From: Methanoregula sp.
GTDB taxonomy: Archaea; Halobacteriota; Methanomicrobia; Methanomicrobiales; Methanospirillaceae
DNA: 64,000 nucleotides
Assembly (NCBI RefSeq): GCF_028712425.1
Contig: NZ_JAQTQD010000013.1
Coordinates: forward strand, 1 to 64,000
Direction of reading: 5' to 3'
Shown piece after piece: positions 34,333-43,311 of this stretch. Position numbers and translations under genes: made by a program. Positions within the stretch are counted from its first letter, which is position 1. Every line of letters starts with the position of its first letter. The notes below the pieces were generated by a model. It was not told the DNA's origin. It was given only the letters and a program-made list of their open reading frames with translations, and did no database searches.

Positions 34333-36311
34333 GCGGGTGCAAAAACTGCAGCGGGTGTGACATCCTGCACCCCCCTGTTGACACAAAGACGGAATATGTC
34401 GTTGCCCTTGCCGGTAATGCCAACGTCGGGAAGAGCGCGACCTTTAACCAGCTCACCGGGGTTGACCAGGACATCGGCAACTGGCCGGGCAAGACAGTCG
34501 AGCGCGCCGAAGCCCTCCTCCAGCACCGGGGCCGGCGGATCCGGGTCATCGACCTCCCGGGCATCTACTCGATCACCGCGCTCTCGACTGAAGAGCAGGT
34601 GTCCCGGGAGTTTATTGCCCATGACCGCCCGGATGTTGTCGTAAACGTGCTGGATGCCTCAGCCCTCGAACGCAACCTCTTCTTCACGCTCCAGCTCACG
34701 GAACTGGAAAGCCCGCTCGTGATAGCCCTGAACCAGGCGGACCTTGCAGCAAAGAAAGGAATTGTCCTTGATGCGGGGAAACTTTCAGATCTCCTCGGCG
34801 TACCGGTCATCCCGACCGTGGCGATCCAGGGAAAGGGGATAGCGGAACTCTCGGACGCGATCGTGAGTGCAACCAGCTCCCGCCCCCGCCCGAAGATTAT
34901 CCGGTACGGGAAAGAGGTCGAGGACCGGATCGCCCGCATCCAGGCCCTGCTTCCCGAAGGATCGGGGGGCTACCCGCCCCGCTGGACGGCGATCAAGCTG
35001 CTGGAAGGCGATCCTGACACGGTCTGGGAAGTCCGGCAGCATTCTTTGGACGTGGCTGCCGCCGCCCTTGAATCGGGCCGCGAACTGGAGAAGATACACG
35101 GGGAACCGGCAGCAACGGTCATGAGCGCAGAGCGGTATCATGCTGCTGAAGAGCTGGCCGCAAGCGTGATGGAGATCCGGCCGCCGGGGGACAACGAGGT
35201 CTCCCTCACCGAGAAGGTCGACCGCATTGCGCTCCATCCGGTTCTTGGGTATCTCCTCCTTGCCGCCACGATCGGCGGGCTGCTTGTCTGGACATTTGTC
35301 ATCGGTGCCTGGATCTCCGGTGTCCTGACGGAGTTCCTTTCGGGTATCGCCCCGGTCGAGCCGCTGATCACGGGAACCCTTCCCGAGATTATCTTCAACG
35401 GTGCCTGGACGGGTTTTGTGGCCGCCCTCACGCTGATCGTGCCCTACGTGATCCCCTTCTACCTTGTCCTTGCCCTGATCGAGGACTCCGGTTTTCTCAC
35501 AAGGTTCTCCCTGATGCTCGACAAGGGGATGCACCGCATGGGGCTGCACGGAAAGGCCATCATCCCGCTCGTGCTCGGGTTTGGCTGCACCGTGCCTGCC
35601 TGCCTCTCGTGCCGGATCATCGAAGCCCCCAAGCAGAAACTGATTGCGGCATTCCTGGTCACGCTCATCCCCTGCTCGGCCCGGACCATCGTGATCCTTG
35701 GCGTTGTTGCGGTGTTTGTGAATATCTGGTGGGCGCTTGCCCTGTACCTGCTCGTCTTTGTCCTGATCGTGGTCCTCGGCCGGCTCGCGTTCCGGCTGCT
35801 GCCCGGCGAATCGGTGGGCATGATCATGGAGATGCCGGACTACCATGTCCCTCACCTGCAAGGGGTACTTGGCCAGACCTGGCAGAGGACCCGGTCGCTC
35901 ATCGGGATCGTGCTTCCGGCCTATATTATCGGCAGCATCGTCATCACCGGGGCCTATGCAGCCGGGCTCCTTGAGCCCATCAATGCTGCACTCTATCCCG
36001 TCACCGTCATCCTGCTGGGCCTCCCGGCTGTGACCGGCGTGGTGTTTATCTTTGGCATCATCCGGAAGGAGATGACCATCCTTGCCCTTGCGGCGATTCT
36101 CGGGACAACCGTCTTCTCAGATGTCCTCACCCCAATCCAGATCATCGTCTTCGGGCTCGTGACCCTGCTCTATGCCCCGTGCATCTCCACGATCCTTGCG
36201 CTGGCAAAGGATTTCGGGTGGAAGGCGGCGCTCTCGATCACGGCACTCGAGACCAGCCTTGCGATCGCGCTCGGCACACTCGTCTTCCACCTTATCGGCC
36301 CCTTCCTCTGA
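34329..36311 (+). CDS. feoB: FeoB ferrous iron transporter
   Basis: A 660-residue Fe2+ transporter. The cytosolic G domain has G1 GNANVGKS, G3 DLPG and G4 NQAD, followed by the helical GDI domain. The membrane part has two Gate regions, visible around IPLVLGFGCTVPACLSCRIIE and the later VTGVVFIFGIIRKEM. A short N-terminal extension, MSGCKNCSGCDILHPP, has three cysteines and could bind iron. It is translated together with the DtxR-FeoA gene, and no separate feoA is present, since the FeoA domain is fused to the regulator. Confidence 0.95.
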   Translation: MSGCKNCSGCDILHPPVDTKTEYVVALAGNANVGKSATFNQLTGVDQDIGNWPGKTVERAEALLQHRGRRIRVIDLPGIYSITALSTEEQVSREFIAHDRPDVVVNVLDASALERNLFFTLQLTELESPLVIALNQADLAAKKGIVLDAGKLSDLLGVPVIPTVAIQGKGIAELSDAIVSATSSRPRPKIIRYGKEVEDRIARIQALLPEGSGGYPPRWTAIKLLEGDPDTVWEVRQHSLDVAAAALESGRELEKIHGEPAATVMSAERYHAAEELAASVMEIRPPGDNEVSLTEKVDRIALHPVLGYLLLAATIGGLLVWTFVIGAWISGVLTEFLSGIAPVEPLITGTLPEIIFNGAWTGFVAALTLIVPYVIPFYLVLALIEDSGFLTRFSLMLDKGMHRMGLHGKAIIPLVLGFGCTVPACLSCRIIEAPKQKLIAAFLVTLIPCSARTIVILGVVAVFVNIWWALALYLLVFVLIVVLGRLAFRLLPGESVGMIMEMPDYHVPHLQGVLGQTWQRTRSLIGIVLPAYIIGSIVITGAYAAGLLEPINAALYPVTVILLGLPAVTGVVFIFGIIRKEMTILALAAILGTTVFSDVLTPIQIIVFGLVTLLYAPCISTILALAKDFGWKAALSITALETSLAIALGTLVFHLIGPFL

Positions 36312-36362
36312 ACGGGCCACCATCAGGCCTAATTACCTTGGGCAGGCTATACCTAAGTGAGA

Positions 36363-36992
36363 ATGATCTACTGGCTCTACGCGCAGCTGCTAAGGCGGCA
36401 GATTGTGGACCTGCCGGAACAGGTCTGTTTCATGATCAGCGGGGAAGACCTTGCCGGCGCGCCCGATTCGCTCTTTGCTGTCACCTCGTGGTGCAACGCG
36501 ATCTCGGCGCACGTGACACGGCATGGTCCGGCCGGCGCTCACGGGATATGCCACCTGATGTTCCATATCGCGACGAAGGACCCCGACCAGATCGACGTGC
36601 TCCTCCCGGCCATCCGGAAGATCAGCACGATTGCGCACCTGAGCCTCCATGCCGGCAGCCGCAAGGAGACCGGCGGGAGCGGGATGGATGTTGTCGTGGC
36701 CGTGGGCAAGAGCGGCAGGGAGGAGATTACGGAGTGCATCCGGAAGATGGCACGGGACAATGTTCCTCCGGAGACCGTGGATGAGAAGGTGATCGAGTCC
36801 TACCTGACCTTCCAGTATGCTCCCGATGTCGTGATCAAGAGCGGCGGGGACCATCTCACGGATTTTTTGATCTGGCAGTCCGTGTACTCCGAGCTCTTCT
36901 TCTCGGACGTGAACTGGGCGCACTTCCGCGAGGTGGACTTCCTCCGGATCCTCCGGGACTACCAGGCGCGGATCCGGCGGTTCGGTAAATAA
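36363..36992 (+). CDS. Nus1/NgBR-like subunit of a heteromeric cis-prenyltransferase
   Basis: A 209-residue protein of the undecaprenyl-diphosphate synthase fold. The C-terminal half (SGGDHLTDFLIWQSVYSELFFSDVNW, then FLRILRDYQARIRRFGK) is clearly of this family. The catalytic opening is degenerate: the usual MDGNRR reads ISGEDL, so this protein alone should be inactive. It ends in RFGK, matching the R-x-G motif at the C-terminus of eukaryotic NgBR/Nus1. The canonical catalytic partner is encoded at 37770-38537. In Methanosarcina mazei a heteromeric enzyme of this type makes the glycosyl carrier lipid. The start is at ATG 36363, with GTG 36357 as the alternative. Confidence 0.78.
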   Translation: MIYWLYAQLLRRQIVDLPEQVCFMISGEDLAGAPDSLFAVTSWCNAISAHVTRHGPAGAHGICHLMFHIATKDPDQIDVLLPAIRKISTIAHLSLHAGSRKETGGSGMDVVVAVGKSGREEITECIRKMARDNVPPETVDEKVIESYLTFQYAPDVVIKSGGDHLTDFLIWQSVYSELFFSDVNWAHFREVDFLRILRDYQARIRRFGK

Positions 36993-37002
36993 TCGCGGCC
37001 CA

Positions 37003-37695
37003 TCACCGGAGCCGGATGTTAATCCAGGACGGTTCACCGTCCAGACTCTTCTCTTTTATGGCGAACTGGTTCTTGAGGGCAACGGTAACAGTTTTTTTCT
37101 CCGGGACCGGGGTGATCCGGTGCTCGCGGCACCACCGTGTGAATGCCTGGTAGAGCGCCTCTTTTGTCACATGATCGTCTTCGGTATCCCCGCGGATGGT
37201 CGCCTCGGTGATGAACCGTTTCAGTGCCTGCCCCTTTCCGGATTTTGCCGGTTTTTTCCGTGCCGGCGTTTTCTCTTTTTTTACGGGAGCACTGGCGGCA
37301 GGGGGCGGGGTTGCCGGGGACTTCTCTGGTACCGGGGCCCGCCCGGGCAATGCTGCGGGAACAGTCCTTTTGGCCGGCCGGGGTACCTGCTTTACCGCTG
37401 AAGCAGCCCGGGGGTCGTCCGCGTTGATGACCGGGCGGAGGTTATCGGGAGATGATGCCAAAGCGGCGCCCGGTGCTCTCGCAGCGGCCCCGTCTTTTGC
37501 AACAATCACGGGCGCGGGGGGCTCTTCCGGTTCTGCGCCCTCTTTAGTGTATGGAATCCCGGTTGCATGGGCAAGCGCCCGGTTGCAGATCTCCGCGATG
37601 TCAAGGCCGGATACCTGCGCCTGCCTCAGGATATCCTGCCGGATGGCGATACCGGTCAGGCCCCCTGTAGGAGCCTCTCCCTTCTTTCCCGTCAT
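37003..37695 (-). CDS. CcdA/RHH-like N-terminus joined to a small C-terminal winged-helix-like domain
   Basis: A 230-residue protein with three parts. Residues 1-48 (GIAIRQDILRQAQVSGLDIAEICNRALAHATG) resemble the ribbon-helix-helix and C-terminal segment of CcdA-like antitoxins. Residues 50-155 are a proline-, alanine- and lysine-rich linker, probably disordered. Residues 160-230 (DHVTKEALYQAFTRWCREHRITPVPEKKTVTVAL, then EPSWINIRLR) look like the small DNA-binding domain found at the end of D5-type primases and related phage proteins. No toxin, primase or helicase gene is next to it. It converges with the Nus1-like gene and precedes uppS on the same strand. Confidence 0.6.
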   Translation of the reverse strand: MTGKKGEAPTGGLTGIAIRQDILRQAQVSGLDIAEICNRALAHATGIPYTKEGAEPEEPPAPVIVAKDGAAARAPGAALASSPDNLRPVINADDPRAASAVKQVPRPAKRTVPAALPGRAPVPEKSPATPPPAASAPVKKEKTPARKKPAKSGKGQALKRFITEATIRGDTEDDHVTKEALYQAFTRWCREHRITPVPEKKTVTVALKNQFAIKEKSLDGEPSWINIRLR

Positions 37696-37769
37696 GAACG
37701 ATCAATTCCTGATCTGTTGTTCAAGATAGATAGAGTACGCGATTACGGAACGATGGGTGCGCCGGGTTT

Positions 37770-38537
37770 TCAGGAACTCTTTGCAGCACACCGCTGGTCA
37801 TAGATCCGGATGGCCCGCAACAGGTCGATCTTCCGGAAGAGCGGCCAGTACGGGGCACAGAAGTAGACCGCGGACTCGTGCCCTGCGGCAAGCCACGGGA
37901 GGAAGTTCGAGGTCCGGCACTCGTTGCCCGTCCTGATGATCAGGTCAACGGGGGGGATCCCCTTGCCGCGGTGGAGGTGCTCCTCGACCATGCTGACATC
38001 AATGGTATCGGGGTCGGCCCCGGTCTTCCTGACGGTTTCCAGGATGTCCCGGGCAGCAAGGACGATCTCGTTCCTCCCGCCATAGGCAAGGGCGATGTTG
38101 AGGAAGAAGCCGGTATGCTCCTTTGTGGCCTCCTCCGCTGCAAGGACTGCCTCTTTCAAATCGTCCGGGAGCATCGACGGGTCGCCGACCATCTGGACGC
38201 GGATCCGGTATTTCTTTACCCGTTCATCGGTGAGGACACTCAAAAACTTCTCCCGGAACATAGCAAAGAGATACCCGACCTCGTTCTTCTCGCGCGAGAA
38301 GTTCTCGGTCGAGAACGTGTAGAGCGTGACGTGCCGGATGCCCAGTTCGTGTGCCCAGTCCAGCATCTTCTCCGTCTTGTCGGCACCTGCGCGGTGGCCG
38401 GAGGCCGTATCCAGCCCGAGCATCTTTGCGTACCGCCGGTTCCCGTCCATGATGATGGCAACATGATTGGGGATGTGCCGGCACTGCCGCACGAGCTGCT
38501 GTTCGTAGAGAGGTTCGAGAATGCCCTGCAGGTTCAT
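37770..38537 (-). CDS. uppS: Cis-prenyltransferase, catalytic subunit (UppS family)
   Basis: A 255-residue cis-prenyltransferase that elongates an allylic diphosphate to the long polyprenyl carrier for glycan assembly. The catalytic motif is HVAIIMDGNRRYAKMLGL near residue 30, followed by the GHRAGADKTEKML helix, TLYTFSTENFSRE and LNIALAYGGRNEIV. The C-terminal part reads IIRTGNECRTSNFLPW. The start ATG at 38537 overlaps the radical SAM gene by 4 bp; a longer reading frame to 38855 is out of the family. It likely works with the Nus1-like protein at 36363. Confidence 0.9.
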   Translation of the reverse strand: MNLQGILEPLYEQQLVRQCRHIPNHVAIIMDGNRRYAKMLGLDTASGHRAGADKTEKMLDWAHELGIRHVTLYTFSTENFSREKNEVGYLFAMFREKFLSVLTDERVKKYRIRVQMVGDPSMLPDDLKEAVLAAEEATKEHTGFFLNIALAYGGRNEIVLAARDILETVRKTGADPDTIDVSMVEEHLHRGKGIPPVDLIIRTGNECRTSNFLPWLAAGHESAVYFCAPYWPLFRKIDLLRAIRIYDQRCAAKSS

Positions 38538-39526
38538 AGCGGGGTCAGCTCCACGACCATGCCCCGGTTGGGGTAACGCTCGATCACGCACTTCTTCCCG
38601 GGCATCCCGTCTTTGTGTTCTTCGAGGAGCCACCAGGCCATCTCGATGCCATCCGCCGATTCCTCGAAACTGTCCGGGTCCAGCCGTTCCCGGCAGAACC
38701 GCAGAACTGCCTCCCGCTCCCCAACCTCCGGCTCGACAATACCGTACACGATGGTGCCATCGTCGGTGATCTCGTCGAACGGGCGGGCCGTGTTCTCTGC
38801 GATCCGCTTCAGCCGCTCCCGGAGCTGGACCGAGTCCTTGAATCCCGAGGAGCACCAGTGGACCTTATCGTGCTTCACGAGTTCTTCCGCCCATTCGCGG
38901 GCGCCGTAAATGGCATTGTGGAGCTCGTCGGCAAGATCGTAGCCCCGCTCCCGCATGGCGTACGCATTGGTCTCGCCCCATTCGAGTTCATTGATATTCA
39001 GGAAGTCAAGGTATGGGAGCGCGGGGATGAGGAGTTCCAGCCCGGGGAGGGCAGGCACTTCGATCCCGATATCAAATCCCATCTCTTTTGCCCGCTGTGC
39101 CGAACGGATGAAGTCCGAGTCCAGGATTGTGTCCCAGCACTCGCGGGGTGGGTGGAGCCGGATCTCGTCCACGAGTCCCTGCATCTCCGCCAGTTCGCTG
39201 TCTGAAGGGGCCTTTGCGGTATACAGGTGGATCTGGTGCTCCGTCCCGAAATAGTCCTTGAGCATCCGGCAGTATTCCGTCACTTTCTCAAGGCAGAGGA
39301 GCGGTTCGCCGCCCGTGACACCCGTGCCGAGCGCGCTCATGGTCTCGGCGACTTCGATGATCTGCGACGGGGCATCAATGGGGACTTCGTTTGCGTACAC
39401 CGTGTCCGTCCCTTTCCGCTCGGACGAGAGGGGGCAGTACCAGCAGGTGCGGTGGCAGCGTCCCGTAACAAAGAGCACCATCTTTGCGCCCTGGTGGCAG
39501 AGTACACAGCCTTGTGATAGGGTCAC
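38534..39526 (-). CDS. Radical SAM protein (COG2108-like)
   Basis: A 330-residue radical S-adenosylmethionine enzyme. The [4Fe-4S] motif is CHRTCWYC near residue 24-31, with a preceding pair of cysteines in QGCVLCHQG that could bind a second metal. Typical GGEPLLCLEKV (SAM-binding GGE) follows. The last 60 residues contain RYPNRGMVVELTPL with no known domain. The family is common in archaea and its substrate is unknown. The start is GTG at 39526. It is translationally coupled to uppS, suggesting, but not proving, a role in lipid or glycan metabolism. Confidence 0.82.
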   Translation of the reverse strand: MTLSQGCVLCHQGAKMVLFVTGRCHRTCWYCPLSSERKGTDTVYANEVPIDAPSQIIEVAETMSALGTGVTGGEPLLCLEKVTEYCRMLKDYFGTEHQIHLYTAKAPSDSELAEMQGLVDEIRLHPPRECWDTILDSDFIRSAQRAKEMGFDIGIEVPALPGLELLIPALPYLDFLNINELEWGETNAYAMRERGYDLADELHNAIYGAREWAEELVKHDKVHWCSSGFKDSVQLRERLKRIAENTARPFDEITDDGTIVYGIVEPEVGEREAVLRFCRERLDPDSFEESADGIEMAWWLLEEHKDGMPGKKCVIERYPNRGMVVELTPL

Positions 39527-39997
39527 GATTGTACCAGTCCCGGACCGGCTTTTCCGGTCGTAAACGTGATCATACTGTTTGACGGGTGAGATTCAAAACC
39601 CTTCTGTGCAGTTCCGGGTGAACGGAAAGTACGGCCCGACCCCCCGTGAGATCAGTTTTTTCCCTCCCGACCCCCTCCACATAATTACCGGATTCCGGTA
39701 GTATTTTACGATAGAGATATGGTTTTTCTGGAAAAAATGTGGTGGGGGGTCGGGAGGGATAAACATGTTTTGGCCCGGCCGGTCGTTCGGTCCTGCATGG
39801 TTAAATGGCTTGTGTTTTACGTCATACAAGGGGGAATACCGGGTCCCGATCTCAAATCATGAAGTGCTCATCAGTACCCCGCCCGACCCCCTTTGGCTCA
39901 TTTTGAATGGTGGATGTGCCGGCCCCGCCCCCGTATCGTGCTGCCCTGCATCTCACGACGGGTACTTTTATAAGCCGAGCCATACACGATTTAATAG
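39527..39997. other. Intergenic region with CCGACCCCC repeats and pilin-type promoter
   Basis: About 470 bases without a gene. It contains the motif CCCGACCCCC at 39635-39644, an inverted repeat at 39661-39759 and another copy near 39882-39891. A TATA element (CTTTTATAAGCC) lies at 39965-39976, about 27 bases before the ATG of the surface protein, so that gene is probably leaderless. Short reading frames here have no family character. Confidence 0.6.
39661..39759. repeat. Inverted repeat element with CCCGACCCCC arms
   Basis: The left arm TCCCTCCCGACCCCCTCCAC (39661-39680) continues to ACAT and is complementary to ATGTGGTGGGGGGTCGGGAG (39737-39756) with one inserted base. They enclose about 54 bases of AT-rich DNA. 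The arm core is the same as in the element at 23242-23356, so both may belong to one family. Confidence 0.7.
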
Positions 39998-41494
39998 ATG
40001 AAAAAAGTCGGTGGTGCGGGAGGAGACCGGGATGCCGGACTGTCTGAGGTGGTCGGATTTGTCCTGATCATCGCGCTTCTCATGGCGGTTTTTTCGCTCT
40101 ACCTGACGTACGGTGTTCCGGCACAGGGTCGCGAGAACGAGATTCTGCATATGGGCGTGGTCAAGGACCAGTTTATCGATTATAAGATCGGGCTCGATTC
40201 CCTGTCCACCAATAATAAAGTGGATACAACCCTGAGTAACTCCTTCTCGCTTGGATCAGATGGTGGATATACCCAAGGGGGAGTCCTGGGTTTCATCCCG
40301 ATCATGAACCCGGTGAGTTCCGGGGGGACATTCTCGATCAACCGGCGGACTACGGTACCTGAGACGCTGAACATCTCCTCACTGTCGCTTATTGTGGATT
40401 CTTTGAATACAAATTCCCGTACCTCGGAGGATCTCCCGGCAACGGTCAATTATACGCCAAGCCACGTCTTTGTTAATATTTCTGGTATTCAGAGTTCGGA
40501 TCTTTCAGCCAGCAAACGGTTCGGGGCAACGGTGAATCAAACTTCGTGGGCTGCTTATGTGAATCTCACACCTCAATCGACTTTTTATCAATATTACTCT
40601 AAAATCCCTGCGCAAACGTGTCCGACCTCTAATGGAACACCGGCCATAAACTTGGGAGGTAATGAGTGTCTTGTCGCTATTAATGCATACAATTACACTG
40701 GCACTGATCTCACCCTCTCTCTTAAACGGGGCGGAATCGTCACGATGGAGAATTACCCGGTATATCGGAATGTCAAGGCCGGCACTACCTACGCCATTGA
40801 TCTCATGGATCCGGCATACGGGCTGAGATCAGCGATCACCCCGGGTGAAACCATCGGTCTCAAGACGGATCTGCCCCGGGGATCTGTGACGGCAACGGGA
40901 AATATTACGTATAATTTCATTGAAAAAACGTATCAGATCACTCCTATCACGCTGGGAGCCATCGATTATCAGTCCCAGAATCACTACTGGCTCTCCCAGG
41001 AGTATTATTACCAGATGGGCGGGGTCTTCCTCTCCCAGGTCGATGGCAACAATACGTACAAACTTCCCCCGGAGATCTCGTTCTCCCGCGATAATTCCGA
41101 TCCCAGCAGGCCCGTTACCAGGGTAACCATCAATGCCGTGAGTATCAGCAATCCGTACGGCGGCAGCGTTGTCGGCGGCAACAGCCCGGTCCAGGTCAAG
41201 ACCACCCTCGACTCTGTTTACAATCTTCCCTATGCTGCGGGAAAAGCGAATACCAAATGGATCCGGATTGCTGTCAATACCTCCGATAAACAGGCCCGGG
41301 GGATGTGGAAGAATTATTTTGACTACACCGCAATGGTTGCCGGCATTCCCCATTGGGAAACCGGTATCGCGGGAACCGAGAGTTACATCCGTATCGGTAC
41401 CGATTACGACTCAAATCCCGTGAAAAAATACGACATCAACGTGATTGCATCGAATGCAACCTACACGGCCCTGCTGTATGGCGTAGGCGGATAA
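39998..41494 (+). CDS. Type IV pilin-like surface protein
   Basis: A 498-residue exported protein. The N-terminus is an archaeal type IV pilin or pseudopilin leader: a charged stretch (MKKVGGAGGDRD), then AGLSEVVGFVLIIALLMAVF followed by SLYL, where prepilin peptidase would cut before the hydrophobic helix. The remaining residues are serine-, threonine- and asparagine-rich beta structure with many N-glycosylation sequons and no recognised domain. It is followed after three bases by a pilin-adhesin (41498-43055), suggesting a joint role in a surface filament or adhesion complex. The transcript appears to be leaderless. Confidence 0.78.
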   Translation: MKKVGGAGGDRDAGLSEVVGFVLIIALLMAVFSLYLTYGVPAQGRENEILHMGVVKDQFIDYKIGLDSLSTNNKVDTTLSNSFSLGSDGGYTQGGVLGFIPIMNPVSSGGTFSINRRTTVPETLNISSLSLIVDSLNTNSRTSEDLPATVNYTPSHVFVNISGIQSSDLSASKRFGATVNQTSWAAYVNLTPQSTFYQYYSKIPAQTCPTSNGTPAINLGGNECLVAINAYNYTGTDLTLSLKRGGIVTMENYPVYRNVKAGTTYAIDLMDPAYGLRSAITPGETIGLKTDLPRGSVTATGNITYNFIEKTYQITPITLGAIDYQSQNHYWLSQEYYYQMGGVFLSQVDGNNTYKLPPEISFSRDNSDPSRPVTRVTINAVSISNPYGGSVVGGNSPVQVKTTLDSVYNLPYAAGKANTKWIRIAVNTSDKQARGMWKNYFDYTAMVAGIPHWETGIAGTESYIRIGTDYDSNPVKKYDINVIASNATYTALLYGVGG

Positions 41495-41497
41495 ACC

Positions 41498-43055
41498 GTG
41501 AAGACCGATAACCACTCCGGAGCCTCTGAAGTTCTGGGAGCAGTTATCCTGATTGCGGTTATCGGTACGGTGGTCTCCATCGCGGGAGTGGCGATCCTCT
41601 CCCAGCCCCCGCCGGAGAAGATTCCCGCCCTGCATGCTGAGATTAAACTCCTTGGTAATACTGTCATGATCACGCACAATGGCGGCGATGCACTCCAAGA
41701 AGATCAGATGAAGATCATGGTGGACGGTTGATCGGACGAATTCGTTCGTTCTCATGAATGGGAATATCTGGTCCCGCTGGATAATCGGGGATACCCTTGT
41801 ATACACAGGAGAATCGGCCCCTCCGGGAGCCATCCAGATCATCTATACCGGTGGCTCGTCCTAGCGTGTCCTCCAGTCATGGGGGGACTCTACCACTGTC
41901 GCCGGCACCCCAACGGCAACCACCACAACCACTGTCCCCACAACGACAACCCCTGTGCCCACCGTTCTCAACGCGGATTTCAGCGGCACTCCGACAAGCG
42001 GGTACCTGCCGCGTAACGTGCACTTTACTGATCAGTCTACCGGGCCAATTGACCAGTGGAGCTGGGCGTTTGGTGACGGTAATACCTCGTCAGTACCAAG
42101 CCCGCAGTATACCTATCCCGATGCAGGGAGTTACACGGTCATCCTGACTGTGACAAATACCACTTACGGTATAACCAGCACGGCAACAAAGGTGAAATAC
42201 ATCCATGTACTGTCTTTTGCCGAATACGTCAGTAACGAGAGCGTCTTTGTATATGGAACCAAACTGGTCTTCAGAGGGTATACAATAAACGGTGAGAATT
42301 CCACGATCGTCTTCATGGGCCCGTTACTCTCAACTGAACTTGATGGCGGGGCCAAAATCAATGTCTCAAAGATATATGTTGATGGGGATGCCGATCTGGG
42401 TGCGAGTAATATAGCCCTGGGATATCAACCCCAACCCGGTAATACATATATCCACGGATATCTGAAGAGTCAGGCTAACCTCTATGGGGAAGTCAATGTT
42501 GCTGGAGATGCAACCTTGACCGGAGCGAAGATCCATGGGAATGTGTCGGTGGATGGTGATCTCACCGTGGATGATTGGAAACCGACGTTCGACTCGAATT
42601 CATATATCTATTACACCGGCAGTCTCATCACGCCCGGTGGGGATAACTCCCGTTGTATCCATGTGGATACCTTGCCGGGGTTCACCATCCCGGACCTGCC
42701 GTTACCTTCGACGAAGGCCCAGGCCTGGTACGATGCGAGGGGGTATGTCTCCGGGGGTACTCTGACGAGCAATCTGAAGGTATTTGCAGATAGTATTACA
42801 TCCGATTCGTGGAGGCCATCAGCATATAATGTAGTAATCGTTGCCCGCACGGGCGATATCACGTTGACCGGGCTTGGTGGGAGCACGGTGAGTGGCGTGT
42901 TATTTGCCCCGAATGGACAGGTGACTTTTTACGGTGGGGCTTTCGAAGGTGTGGTGATCGCCCGGGATGGCTTCTATGTCACGAGTGGTGGAACTACGGT
43001 AAGGTTCAAAAATATGGACGAATATATCAGTGATTCGGCCGATTATCCGTTCTAA
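41498..43055 (+). pseudogene. Pilin-like PKD adhesin, copy 1, broken by a frameshift and a stop
   Basis: Compared with the intact copy at 43312-44910, this gene lost two bases near 41728: GACGGTTGATCGG instead of GACGGTGTTGATCGG, which ends the first frame at 41731. In the restored frame there is also a TAG at 41862-41864 where the intact copy has a sense codon. The 5' part encodes the pilin leader (SEVLGAVILIAVIGTVVSIA). After the TAG an open frame runs to 43055 with a PKD domain (WSWAFGDGNTSSVPSPQYTY) and a C-terminal beta domain (GVLFAPNGQVTFYGGAFEGV). Both lesions would have to be bypassed for expression. It starts three bases after the 498-residue protein gene. Confidence 0.8.
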
Positions 43056-43257
43056 TCGCTCGTATCGGGAGGAGACACTTATTTTTCATCTTCATGTGAA
43101 GATGAATTCGGGCCGGTCGGGCAGTTCAATCGTCAGGCGATAAAAATCATGTTCAAATACCCTTCACAAGGGGTATGAGGACTGTATCCTGATTGGTATT
43201 GATTCCCGGGTTTTGTTATAAAATTGCCAAAAGGGAACCTTCAGATACCAACACGTT

Positions 43258-43300
43258 TCTAGTACCACAACAGTACTATAATAGATTATTATCCTTTGAG
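43258..43300 (+). promoter_or_regulatory. Promoter region of pilin-adhesin copy 2
   Basis: A block TTCTAGTACCACAACAGTAC followed by TATAATAG, then CGGATGACCTGTG just before the start, is shared with the region before copy 3 (TACCACAACAGTAC at 45110-45123). The TATAATAG is the likely TATA box. The conserved upstream part may bind an activator or be the factor B recognition element. Confidence 0.5.
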
Positions 43301-43311
43301 TCGGATGACCT

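Noticed and set aside
41862-41864. In-frame TAG in the adhesin copy 1 as a possible pyrrolysine codon, since some methanogens read TAG as pyrrolysine
   Set aside because: A separate two-base deletion upstream already breaks the frame, the intact copy has a normal sense codon there, and no pylT/pylS or methylamine methyltransferase gene is in the window.
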